A DNA stretch of 14,075 nt. Source: an uncultured Eubacteriales bacterium. GTDB taxonomy: Bacteria > Bacillota > Clostridia > Oscillospirales > UBA644. The notes beneath the pieces were generated by a model that did not search any database, was not told the origin of the DNA, and saw only the letters and a list, made by a program, of their open reading frames with translations. The stretch covers positions 1 through 14,075 of the forward strand of contig CAKSPP010000018.1 in the NCBI GenBank assembly GCA_934481505.1. Reading direction: 5' to 3'. A program made the translations under genes and the position numbers. Below are positions 5,927 to 13,073 of this stretch, in pieces. Positions within the stretch are counted from its first letter, which is position 1. Each line of letters starts with the position of its first letter.

Positions 5927-7356
5927 AAAAATCTCCTCCGATTTCTCTGTCTTTTCTGAATATTTTCAAGTATTGCGTACTGTTCCTCCGCCGCTTCGTC
6001 AAACGCCGCCTCTTCGGGAGACGGGGCGTCGTCTCGGGGCGTTTCTTCTCTTATTTTGTTTATTTTCGCAACGAGTTCGTCGACGGGCGAAAGCTTTTCT
6101 TCAATCGGCACAAGTTCGTCGATATTGTTTGAATATGCCCCCGAAAGCCAGAGCGAAAGTTTCGCCGAGGCGGGACCTATCAGTTCATATAAAACGCTTG
6201 ACGCAAGGATAACCGTCTGCAACGCACTTCCGAGACTTCCGCCGAGAGTTCTTGCTCCGAGAGCCGCAAGTCCTATTGCGACCCCTGCCTGCGGAATAAG
6301 GGCAAGTCCCAAAAAGTTCCTGACTTTTTTATCCTTTTTGACGAGAGAGCAGCCGACAAAAGAACCGACATATTTCCCGACGATTCGCGTTATAAAGTAG
6401 ATCGCCCCGACCGCGATAAGCGGATATGCACCTATCGCCGCGTTGTTTTCGAAAAGGTCGCCGAGCCTGAAAGAAAGCCCCGAATGAACGAAAAACAGCA
6501 GGAGAATCGGCGGATTGAAATAATTTAACTGCTTGAAGAGCTTGTCGTCTTCGGTTATGTTCATATAAACAGTGCCCATCGCCATACAGCCGAGCAGCGG
6601 CGAGATTCCGATAATCGCACAGATTCCGCAGAACGCAAAGAGCGTCGCTATAGAAATTATAAGGCGGTTGTCGGTCGAACGCTTTTTCGGCATAAGAAGC
6701 CGCATCAAAACTCCGAAAAAGCCGCCGAGAGCCATTATTCCGATGTTTTCCGCAAAGGTAAGGCAAATTCCGCCGATATCGGCAGAGCCGCCTTGGGAAG
6801 CGACCGCAACGGCAATCGCGATACTGTAAGCGAAAAGTCCCACTATATCGTCAAGGGCGACGACCTGCAAAAGCGTGTTTACAAAGTCGCCTTTCGCTCC
6901 CGTCTGACGGATTGTCATCAAGGTCGAGGCAGGGGCTGTTGCCGCCGCAAGGGCAGCAATTACCGCCGAAAACGCAAGGTCGAGCCGCAAAACGAAATAC
7001 ATAACGACGAAAATTGCCGCCGACGCCGCAAGCGACTCAAAAACGGTTATGACGATAACCTTGCCGCCGTTCTTTTTGAGTTCCGAAAATTTGAAAAATT
7101 CGCCCGTTCCGAACGCGATAAAAGCGAGGGCGATATCCGAAAGGAAATCCATTCCGGAAATTACCCTTTCGGGGATTGCGTTGAGGCAATAGGGCCCGAG
7201 AAGAATACCTGCCAATATGTAGGCGGTGACGTTCGGCAATTTCAGCAGTTTTGTAATTCTTGTCAGAAGATATCCGACAAAAAGCATCATGGCGACCGAA
7301 ATTATTATCGTCGCAACGGGGGATATATTCAATTTTTCATATAATACTTCAATCAC
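5923..7356 (-). CDS. CPA2-family cation/proton antiporter (Na+/H+ or K+/H+)
   Basis: The 477-residue product is an integral membrane antiporter with about 12-13 hydrophobic segments filling residues 12-400. The family motifs are PNVTAYILAGILLGP (41-55), APASTLMTIRQTGAKG (141-156) and the ion-binding double aspartate in VVALDDIVGLFAY (D169, D170), as in electrogenic CPA2 exchangers. It lacks the TrkA-N/TrkA-C regulatory domains of KefB/KefC. A charged, Glu-rich cytosolic tail (about 410-477) ending in an Arg-rich stretch takes their place. Translation starts at GTG (7356-7354) behind a GAGGTGA ribosome-binding site (7367-7361). It is 96 bp below ackA, past the ackA terminator, and overlaps the MgtC-family gene by 4 bases. 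Which cation it exchanges cannot be decided from sequence. Confidence 0.9.
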   Translation of the reverse strand: MIEVLYEKLNISPVATIIISVAMMLFVGYLLTRITKLLKLPNVTAYILAGILLGPYCLNAIPERVISGMDFLSDIALAFIAFGTGEFFKFSELKKNGGKVIVITVFESLAASAAIFVVMYFVLRLDLAFSAVIAALAAATAPASTLMTIRQTGAKGDFVNTLLQVVALDDIVGLFAYSIAIAVAVASQGGSADIGGICLTFAENIGIMALGGFFGVLMRLLMPKKRSTDNRLIISIATLFAFCGICAIIGISPLLGCMAMGTVYMNITEDDKLFKQLNYFNPPILLLFFVHSGLSFRLGDLFENNAAIGAYPLIAVGAIYFITRIVGKYVGSFVGCSLVKKDKKVRNFLGLALIPQAGVAIGLAALGARTLGGSLGSALQTVILASSVLYELIGPASAKLSLWLSGAYSNNIDELVPIEEKLSPVDELVAKINKIREETPRDDAPSPEEAAFDEAAEEQYAILENIQKRQRNRRRFL

Positions 7357-7410
7357 CGTATCACCTCGATTTATAATTTTATTCGCGAAATTCCGAAAAT
7401 ATTATCGGAA

Positions 7411-7441
7411 AACATAAAGGGGGCTTTAAGCCCCCTCTTTT
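7411..7441. terminator. Terminator downstream of ackA
   Basis: A GC-rich stem GGGGGC/GCCCCC (7419-7424/7430-7435), extended by flanking A/T pairs, with TTTATGTTTT on the minus-strand exit and TCTTTTATT on the plus. A second small inverted repeat, TTCCGA/TCGGAA (7391-7396/7405-7410), follows toward the antiporter gene. Confidence 0.8.
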
Positions 7442-7452
7442 ATTGCTTATTC

Positions 7453-8661
7453 TTATTTGCCGTTTACGAGTTCGACGGTGTCTCTTGCTATCATGAGTTC
7501 TTCGTTTGTCGGAATAACCATGATGTGAAGTTTGGTATGTTCGGGGTCTTTGGAAAGATCCGCTTCAATGCCTCTCTTCATATTGAGCTCTTCGTCGATT
7601 TCCGCACCGAGGAACGCAAGTTTCTTTGCGACTCTCGATCTGTAATGCGGGTTGTTTTCGCCGATACCGCCGGCAAAGACTACCGCGTCGACGCCGCCCA
7701 TTGCCGCAGCGTATCCGCCGATAAGTTTAACCAACTGATGAACGAGCATGCTTTCGATAAGCTGACATCTCTTGTCGCCCGCTTTCGCACCGTTTTCGAT
7801 ATCTCTGTTGTCGCTTGTCTTCTGCGAAACGCCGAGGATACCGGATTTTTTGTTCATCATTTCGTCGACCTGTGCCGGTGTCATATTTTCTTTCTGCATG
7901 ATAAGGGGGATGATTGCAGGGTCGATAGAGCCGCAGCGGGTTCCCATGATTATACCTTCAAGAGGAGTAAGTCCCATCGAGGTGTCGAGACATTTTCCGC
8001 CGTCAACCGCGGCGACGGAAGAACCGTTTCCGAGGTGGCAGGTGACGATTTTAAGGTCTTTCGGGTCTTTCCCGAGCATTTCCGCGGCTCTCATGCTTAT
8101 GTAGCGGTGAGAGGTTCCGTGGAAGCCGTAACGTCTTATTCTGTATTTTTCGTAATATTCATAGGGGAGAGCGTACATATACGCGTAATCGGGCATTGTC
8201 TGGTGGAAACCGGTGTCGAAAACGGCAACCTGGGGACAATCTTTGCCCATTATTTCTTCGCAGGCACGGATACCGGTAAGGTTGTGCGGATTGTGAAGAG
8301 GTCCGAGTTCGCAACAGTCGACAATAGCCGCGATAACATCGTCGTCAACGATAACCGAGCCGCTGAATTTTTCGCCGCCGTGAAGAACTCTGTGGCCGAC
8401 AGCGGAAATTTCGCTCATCGACTTGATAACGCCGAGTTTTTCGTCGGTAAGAGCTTTAACGACAAGCTCGATAGCTTCTTTGTGGTTGGGGATTTTCGTT
8501 TCAAGAACATAATCTTCTCTTCCGGGAACCTTATGCTTGAATTTGCCCATTTCGTCTCCGATTCTTTCGCAGATACCTTTGGCAAGCACGCTCTCGTCGG
8601 ACATATCGAAAAGCTGATATTTGACGGAGGACGAACCTGCGTTTATTACTAATACCTTCAT
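7453..8661 (-). CDS. ackA: Acetate kinase
   Basis: The product converts acetyl phosphate and ADP to acetate and ATP, the substrate-level phosphorylation step of acetate fermentation in the cytosol. From the chosen start it has 402 residues, normal for AckA. Conserved segments in order are VLVINAGSSSVKYQLF (3-18), GHRVLHGG with R91, FDTGFHQTMP with D149, YGFHGTSH with H181, HLGNGSS, MGTRCGSIDP with R242, and AGGIGENNP. These match the catalytic residues known for the family. I chose the ATG at 8661 rather than one at 8679 because GGAG (8672-8669) lies seven bases before it and the conserved N-terminus begins there. No pta gene is adjacent. It is monocistronic, with a promoter and terminator of its own, and divergent from the alpha-galactosidase gene. 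Confidence 0.97.
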   Translation of the reverse strand: MKVLVINAGSSSVKYQLFDMSDESVLAKGICERIGDEMGKFKHKVPGREDYVLETKIPNHKEAIELVVKALTDEKLGVIKSMSEISAVGHRVLHGGEKFSGSVIVDDDVIAAIVDCCELGPLHNPHNLTGIRACEEIMGKDCPQVAVFDTGFHQTMPDYAYMYALPYEYYEKYRIRRYGFHGTSHRYISMRAAEMLGKDPKDLKIVTCHLGNGSSVAAVDGGKCLDTSMGLTPLEGIIMGTRCGSIDPAIIPLIMQKENMTPAQVDEMMNKKSGILGVSQKTSDNRDIENGAKAGDKRCQLIESMLVHQLVKLIGGYAAAMGGVDAVVFAGGIGENNPHYRSRVAKKLAFLGAEIDEELNMKRGIEADLSKDPEHTKLHIMVIPTNEELMIARDTVELVNGK

Positions 8662-8694
8662 TCTTTTTCTCCATTTCATGATAGCGTTTTTTAT

Positions 8695-8723
8695 ATTATA
8701 TCTTATATTTCTTTTATTTGCAA
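8695..8723 (-). promoter_or_regulatory. Sigma-A promoter for ackA
   Basis: On the minus strand TTGCAA (8723-8718) and TATAAT (8700-8695) are 17 bases apart. The expected start is near 8688, leaving a leader of about 27 bases before the ATG at 8661, with no visible regulatory leader. Because the start would fall below 8679, this also argues against use of the upstream ATG. Confidence 0.82.
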
Positions 8724-8733
8724 TACCAAAACC

Positions 8734-8761
8734 CCGATTTTCGGAAAATATTTGAATATTC
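8734..8761. promoter_or_regulatory. Palindromic block between the divergent ackA and alpha-galactosidase promoters, possible operator
   Basis: CCGA-TTT-TCGG (8734-8744) is followed by two abutting 8-bp palindromes, AAATATTT (8746-8753) and GAATATTC (8754-8761). The block ends just upstream of the alpha-galactosidase -35. The placement suits a regulator site, but AT-rich palindromes arise easily by chance and no known operator is recognised. Confidence 0.25.
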
Positions 8762-8765
8762 GCGA

Positions 8766-8794
8766 TTGACTTTGCCTTTTAATTATGATAAAAT
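8766..8794 (+). promoter_or_regulatory. Sigma-A promoter with extended -10 for the alpha-galactosidase gene
   Basis: TTGACT (8766-8771) and TAAAAT (8789-8794) are 17 bases apart, with a TG one base before the -10 (8786-8787). The expected start is near 8801 and the ATG is at 8823, so longer upstream start codons would be outside the transcript. Confidence 0.88.
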
Positions 8795-8822
8795 CAATAT
8801 ACTAATTGTGACGGAGGGCATT

Positions 8823-11006
8823 ATGTCAATAGAAGTAAACGGAACGAAATTTCATATAAACACGAAAAATTCAAGCTATATAATGTTTGTCGAACGCGGA
8901 TATTTAATGCACGCATATTGGGGCAGAAAAATAGAGTCGGGCGACGACGCCTATATGAACCGCGAATACGACTGGTTCTCGTCCCATTCGGCAAACCTCG
9001 AAGACGGTGACCTTTCCTTTACATTAGAGGGCAGACCTCTCGAATATTCGGGCTGGGGCAGGGGCGACCTTAAAGACCCGTCTATCGAAATTATAAACCC
9101 CGACGGAAGCAACATCGTCGATCTTAAATACGAAAGCTTCGAAATAATCGACGGAAAACCCGGACTTGAAGGGCTTCCCTCCGTTTATTTTGAAAAGGGC
9201 GACGATGTAAAAACTCTGAAAGTTACCCTCAAAGACGGGATTTCGGATATCCTCGTCCACCTTTACTACGCCGTTTTTGCCGATTACGACGTCATCACCC
9301 GCTGGGCGGTCGTTGAAAACGCGTCGGCGGCGGAAGTAAATATTTCCAAAGTAATGAGCATGACCGTCGATTTCGACAATATGCGTTACGACGTAATCTC
9401 AAACTACGGCTCTTGGTGCAGAGAAAGACACCTTGAAAGAGGCCCCGTCAAACACGGACTTTTCACAACGGGCTCCCGCAGAGGTGCGTCGTCGCATACT
9501 CACAATCCGTTTATGATTATCTGCGATAAAACCGCGTCCGAAACCGCGGGCGACTGCTACGGTGCGACCCTCGTATATTCGGGTTCCTATAAAATGACGG
9601 TCGAGGGAACACGATATAATTTCACCCGTTTTAACGCCGGAATAAACCCCGACGGTTTTTGCTGGGTGCTTGAACCGGGAAAAACTTTCACTTCTCCCGA
9701 AGCTGTAATGACCTATTCCGAAAACGGTCTTACGGGTCTTTCCCATAACTTCAACAACATCATAAGAAAACGCCTTTGCCGCGGAAAATACAGAGATATC
9801 CGCCGCCCCGTAATTATAAACAGCTGGGAGGCTTGCTATTTCTCGTTTGACGAAAAGAAACTTGCCGAAATAGGCAACGCAGCTGCCGACCTGGGCGTCG
9901 AACTTCTTGTCGTCGACGACGGCTGGTTCGGTCACCGCGACGGAGATACCTCTTCCCTCGGCGACTGGTATGTCGATAAGAACAAACTTCCGAACGGCAT
10001 TGAGGGGCTTTACAAAAAGCTTGAAAAATCGGGATGCAAACTCGGAATCTGGTTCGAGCCCGAAATGATTTCTCCCGAAAGCGACCTTTACGAAAAGCAT
10101 CCCGACTGGTGCATACATTTCAAAAACAGACCCCGTTCCCTTGCGAGAACTCAGCTTATGCTCGACCTTTCGCGTAAAGATGTCTGTGAATTCGTTTACG
10201 ACTCGGTTGCAAACATCTTAAAAACGGGAATGGTCTCCTATATCAAATGGGACTTCAACCGCAATATGACCGAAGCGGGAAGCGAACTTCTCGACAGCGA
10301 GCATGCGGGCGAATTTGTTCACCGTTATTACCTCGGACTTTATTCGGTTCTTGAAAGACTTACGAAAGATTTTCCCGACGTTCTCTTTGAAAACTGCTCG
10401 GGAGGCGGCGGACGTTTCGACTGCGGAATGACCGCGTATATGCCGCAGACATGGACGAGCGACGACAGCGACGCCGTCGAAAGACTCAAAATCCAGTACG
10501 GCACTTCGATGATTTTCCCCCTCGGAACAATGGTAGGCCATGTTTCCGCCTGCCCGAACCACCAGACAAGACACGTCACGGCTTTTGACACCCGAATAAA
10601 TGTCGCTCTTACCGGTTCTTTCGGATATGAGCTTGACCCGACGAAACTTTCGGAAGAAGACAAAAAAATGGTCACCTACGGTGCTGAACTCTATAAAAAG
10701 TACGGTGATATGCTTGTAAATGCCGATTATTACCGTCTCCGCAGCCCGTTTGAAGAAAACTGCTCCGCATGGTGCAGCGTTGCTTCCGATAAGTCGGCTG
10801 CTATCGCGGTTTATATGAGAGTTCATGTCGAAATCGAACCCAATCCCGAAAGACTTGTTCTTCGCGGACTTGACAAAAACGCCGTTTACCGCGAAACCGT
10901 TTCTGGAAAGGAATATACCGGTTCCCAGCTTATGGGCTTCGGAATTCCCGTTCCGGGTCTCGGCGAATATTGCAGCAAAATGTGGATTTTCGAGAAAGTA
11001 AAATAA
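8823..11006 (+). CDS. Alpha-galactosidase, glycoside hydrolase family 36
   Basis: The 727-residue product hydrolyses terminal alpha-1,6-galactose from melibiose, raffinose and related oligosaccharides. Length matches full-size tetrameric GH36 enzymes (about 730). An N-terminal beta-sandwich (about 1-320) precedes the (beta/alpha)8 barrel. The barrel carries VVDDGWFGHRDGDTSSLGDW (about 361-380), the nucleophile motif YIKWDFNRNM with D477, ENCSGGGGRFDCGM, and the acid/base segment WTSDDSDAVERLKIQYG with D547. Both positions lie within one residue of those known in the Geobacillus enzymes (478, 548). There is no signal peptide, so the sugar must be imported, but no transporter is adjacent. The ATG follows GGAGG (8813-8817) by five bases and lies inside the predicted transcript. 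The gene is monocistronic; catabolite control is likely but no clear cre site is seen. Confidence 0.96.
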   Translation: MSIEVNGTKFHINTKNSSYIMFVERGYLMHAYWGRKIESGDDAYMNREYDWFSSHSANLEDGDLSFTLEGRPLEYSGWGRGDLKDPSIEIINPDGSNIVDLKYESFEIIDGKPGLEGLPSVYFEKGDDVKTLKVTLKDGISDILVHLYYAVFADYDVITRWAVVENASAAEVNISKVMSMTVDFDNMRYDVISNYGSWCRERHLERGPVKHGLFTTGSRRGASSHTHNPFMIICDKTASETAGDCYGATLVYSGSYKMTVEGTRYNFTRFNAGINPDGFCWVLEPGKTFTSPEAVMTYSENGLTGLSHNFNNIIRKRLCRGKYRDIRRPVIINSWEACYFSFDEKKLAEIGNAAADLGVELLVVDDGWFGHRDGDTSSLGDWYVDKNKLPNGIEGLYKKLEKSGCKLGIWFEPEMISPESDLYEKHPDWCIHFKNRPRSLARTQLMLDLSRKDVCEFVYDSVANILKTGMVSYIKWDFNRNMTEAGSELLDSEHAGEFVHRYYLGLYSVLERLTKDFPDVLFENCSGGGGRFDCGMTAYMPQTWTSDDSDAVERLKIQYGTSMIFPLGTMVGHVSACPNHQTRHVTAFDTRINVALTGSFGYELDPTKLSEEDKKMVTYGAELYKKYGDMLVNADYYRLRSPFEENCSAWCSVASDKSAAIAVYMRVHVEIEPNPERLVLRGLDKNAVYRETVSGKEYTGSQLMGFGIPVPGLGEYCSKMWIFEKVK

Positions 11007-11073
11007 GAAAAAAGACTGCCGCAGTTTTAATCCATAATGCAGAAAATTTCTTAACATTTCTGCCGAAAAAGAA

Positions 11074-11082
11074 TGTTATTAT
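11074..11082 (+). promoter_or_regulatory. Possible orphan extended -10 element downstream of the alpha-galactosidase gene
   Basis: TGTTATTAT (TG at 11074-11075, TATTAT at 11077-11082), with TTAACA at 11051-11056 but a long 20-base spacer. It would start a short transcript toward the hairpin at 11133-11162. No gene lies between, so the site is speculative. Confidence 0.25.
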
Positions 11083-11132
11083 AAAGTCACAACAAAAGCT
11101 TATTTCTTGTTTTTCATGATATATCCCCCTTG

Positions 11133-11162
11133 AATAAGACAGACTCCCCGGTCTGTCTTATT
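11133..11162 (+). terminator. Long hairpin after the alpha-galactosidase gene, probable terminator or processing stem
   Basis: A perfect 12-bp stem AATAAGACAGAC/GTCTGTCTTATT (11133-11144/11151-11162) with loop TCCCCG. It is followed not by a T-run but by a smaller CCCC-TTTAC-GGGG hairpin (11163-11175). The stem's lower part is A/T, giving CTTATT at its own 3' side, which could serve as a weak tail. Confidence 0.5.
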
Positions 11163-11183
11163 CCCCTTTACGGGGTAAAAAGA

Positions 11184-11220
11184 GCGGCTGCAAACATTGT
11201 TTGCAGCCGCATTTGTTATT
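11184..11220. terminator. Strong bidirectional terminator between alpha-galactosidase and hflC
   Basis: A perfect 12-bp stem GCGGCTGCAAAC/GTTTGCAGCCGC (11184-11195/11199-11210) with a three-base loop. On the minus strand the exit is TCTTTTT, ending the hflC transcript 12 bases after its stop. On the plus strand it is ATTTGTTATTTT. Confidence 0.9.
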
Positions 11221-11221
11221 T

Positions 11222-12133
11222 TCAGTTGTTTCCGATAAATATTTTTGCAAGTTCGCTGTCTTTCGGCAAAATCAATGTCATATTGCCGCTGCCGTCGTCT
11301 TTTACAAGCGTTTTCGCGGTTTCGAGCGAACGGTAGAAAGAATAGAAATCCTGTCTTTCCGAAGAGGAGTAAGCCCCCGCGAGAATCTGCATATATTTCG
11401 CTTCCGCTTCACCTTTCAATGTTTCGGCTTTGGCTTTCGCTTCGCTCACGGTTATTGCCGCTTCCTTGTCGGTGTCATTCTTGATTTTCGACGCTTCAAG
11501 GTCGCCCTCGGCGATATATGCCGCCGCGATCTGCTTGCGGTCGGAAATCATTCTTTCATAAACCGCCGCTTCATTATCCGACGGCAGGTCGAGCTTCTTG
11601 ACTTCTATTGCGACAATTTCGACGCCGTATTCGTTTTTGACCTGCTCGTTTACTCTGTCGGTTATTATCTTATTGAGTTCGTTGCGGTAGTTTGTCGTGT
11701 CGCTTCCCGCCATTATGATGTCGGTCTGAATCATCGTTCCGAGGGTGTTTTTAACGACGCTGTAAGTCGCCGCGTCAAGTCTGCCTTCCATTTCGCCGAG
11801 AGTTCCTATCGACTGAACAAATTCGAGAGGATCTACGATTTTCCATATCGCGTAGCTGTCGACGACAAGCGATTTTTTGTCGGAAGTTAAAACATCGCTC
11901 GGCGTTACGTCGTAAAGCTGAGTGTTTTTCGGGAGATAATCTATTTCCTGAACGAACGGGACTTTGAAATAAAGGCCGGGGTCGTTTTTGATGTCGACGA
12001 CCTGTCCGAACTGTCTTACTATTCCGAACTGGTTTTCTCCGACCGAATACATCGTCGAAGAAATCAGAGATAAAAGAAGAATTGCGGCGATAACGGCGGC
12101 GACAATGATTATTATTTTCTTTGTTTTAGCCAT
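11222..12133 (-). CDS. hflC: SPFH-domain membrane protease modulator HflC
   Basis: The 303-residue product is a stomatin/prohibitin-like protein that in bacteria forms, with HflK, a membrane cage around the FtsH protease and limits its activity. The N-terminus is MAKTKK followed by one transmembrane helix (about 7-26). The SPFH domain (about 28-190) shows the pattern ENQFGIVRQFGQV and DPGLYFKVPFVQ, with VVDSYAIWKIVDP. An Ala/Glu/Lys-rich coiled coil (about 195-255) ends in the typical EAKYMQILAGAYS segment. The ATG has an excellent AAAAGGAGGA site (12150-12141) seven bases upstream. It overlaps hflK by 8 bases in the same order as in classical hflKC operons. It is the last gene of the unit, ending just before the terminator. 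Confidence 0.9.
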   Translation of the reverse strand: MAKTKKIIIIVAAVIAAILLLSLISSTMYSVGENQFGIVRQFGQVVDIKNDPGLYFKVPFVQEIDYLPKNTQLYDVTPSDVLTSDKKSLVVDSYAIWKIVDPLEFVQSIGTLGEMEGRLDAATYSVVKNTLGTMIQTDIIMAGSDTTNYRNELNKIITDRVNEQVKNEYGVEIVAIEVKKLDLPSDNEAAVYERMISDRKQIAAAYIAEGDLEASKIKNDTDKEAAITVSEAKAKAETLKGEAEAKYMQILAGAYSSSERQDFYSFYRSLETAKTLVKDDGSGNMTLILPKDSELAKIFIGNN

Positions 12134-13061
12134 TTGCGTTTCCTCCTTTTACAATGCTTTCAAGCGGCAGAACGGTGTTTGTTCCGCCCTCCGTCGCGTT
12201 TATATATACTTTTACGCCCGGAAGAGCCTCTTCGAGCATTTCAAGATACATTCTATTTTTCGTTACTGCGGGGTTATGGGCATATTCGGCGTAGATTGCC
12301 GAGAATTTCGACGCCTGTCCTGTTGCCTCGTTTGTTCGCTCTTCGGTATATGCCTCGGCGTCCTTTATAATCTTGTCGGCGTCGGCGTTTGCTTTCGGAA
12401 GAACCGACGCTTTATAGGCGTTCGCCTCGTTTATGGCGGTCTCCATCTGCTGCTTTGCGGTTTCGACTTCCTTAAATGCTGCCGAAACTTCCGCGGTCGG
12501 CGGTTCCGCGTCCTGGATTTTGACGTCGGTTACCTGAACGCCGATATCATAGTTTGTCAGTCTCTCGGTCATCAGAGCCTTGATATTCGACTGAATCGTC
12601 ATTTTGCCCGTCGTCAGAATGTCGTCGACGGTGCTCGAACCGATAATGTCTCTTGCCGCAGCCTGTGCGACAAAGGAAAGAATGGAATCGGGGTCTTCCG
12701 AATTGAAAAGATATTTCTGCGGATCGGAAACTTTCCATTCGATAAAGAAGTCGACCGAAACGATGTTATAGTCGCCCGTTATCATGCTCGCTTCGTCCGC
12801 TTTGACTTCGGGGTCGCCCTCTTTGCCGGAATATCCTATGCGGAGTTTTCTCGTCGTCATATCGACGGTTCTTGCCTCCTGAATCGGATACGGCAGCTTG
12901 AAGTGAAGCCCTGCCGAAGAAACTCCCGAGACTTTTCCGAAAGTCGTCACGACCGCTTTTTCCGTTTCGTTTACCGTGTAAAAACACGAAAGAACGAAAA
13001 ACAGCAAAATCAGTGCCGCAGGAATTATCCAGATAAGGTGCAGCAGTTTTTTCTTTGTCAT
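12126..13061 (-). CDS. hflK: SPFH-domain membrane protease modulator HflK
   Basis: The 311-residue product partners HflC in the SPFH cage. One transmembrane helix (about 6-27) is followed by VNETEKAVVTTFGK and AGLHFKLPYPIQ. Next is the HflK-characteristic ITGDYNIVSVDFFIEWKVSDPQKYLF stretch (about 94-119, conserved MLTGDENIVdv). Later come VQVTDVKIQDAEPP and an Ala/Glu/Lys coiled coil with INEANAYK. This pattern separates HflK from HflC. It is shorter than proteobacterial HflK (about 400) because the Gly-rich N-terminal extension is absent, which is usual in Firmicutes. The ATG has AAAAGGAG (13075-13068) six bases upstream; this site overlaps the stop codon of the CAP-domain gene, so the two genes are tightly linked. 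Confidence 0.88.
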   Translation of the reverse strand: MTKKKLLHLIWIIPAALILLFFVLSCFYTVNETEKAVVTTFGKVSGVSSAGLHFKLPYPIQEARTVDMTTRKLRIGYSGKEGDPEVKADEASMITGDYNIVSVDFFIEWKVSDPQKYLFNSEDPDSILSFVAQAAARDIIGSSTVDDILTTGKMTIQSNIKALMTERLTNYDIGVQVTDVKIQDAEPPTAEVSAAFKEVETAKQQMETAINEANAYKASVLPKANADADKIIKDAEAYTEERTNEATGQASKFSAIYAEYAHNPAVTKNRMYLEMLEEALPGVKVYINATEGGTNTVLPLESIVKGGNANG

Positions 13062-13073
13062 ATTTTTCTCCTT

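Noticed and set aside
7357..7411. Separate promoter for the antiporter-MgtC unit (TAAAAT at 7381-7376 on the minus strand).
   Set aside because: No acceptable -35 at the right spacing. Read-through from ackA or a weak promoter cannot be separated by eye.
8662..8679. Start of ackA six codons upstream.
   Set aside because: A ribosome-binding site fits the ATG at 8661, and the conserved family N-terminus begins there.
8718..8822. Upstream in-frame extension of the alpha-galactosidase by 35 codons.
   Set aside because: The promoter is at 8766-8794, so the extension is largely untranscribed. The ATG at 8823 has a GGAGG site and gives the family-typical length.
11130..11336. Short plus-strand frame beginning TTG in the convergent gap.
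   Set aside because: No ribosome-binding site; it runs through two terminator hairpins and into the hflC antisense strand.
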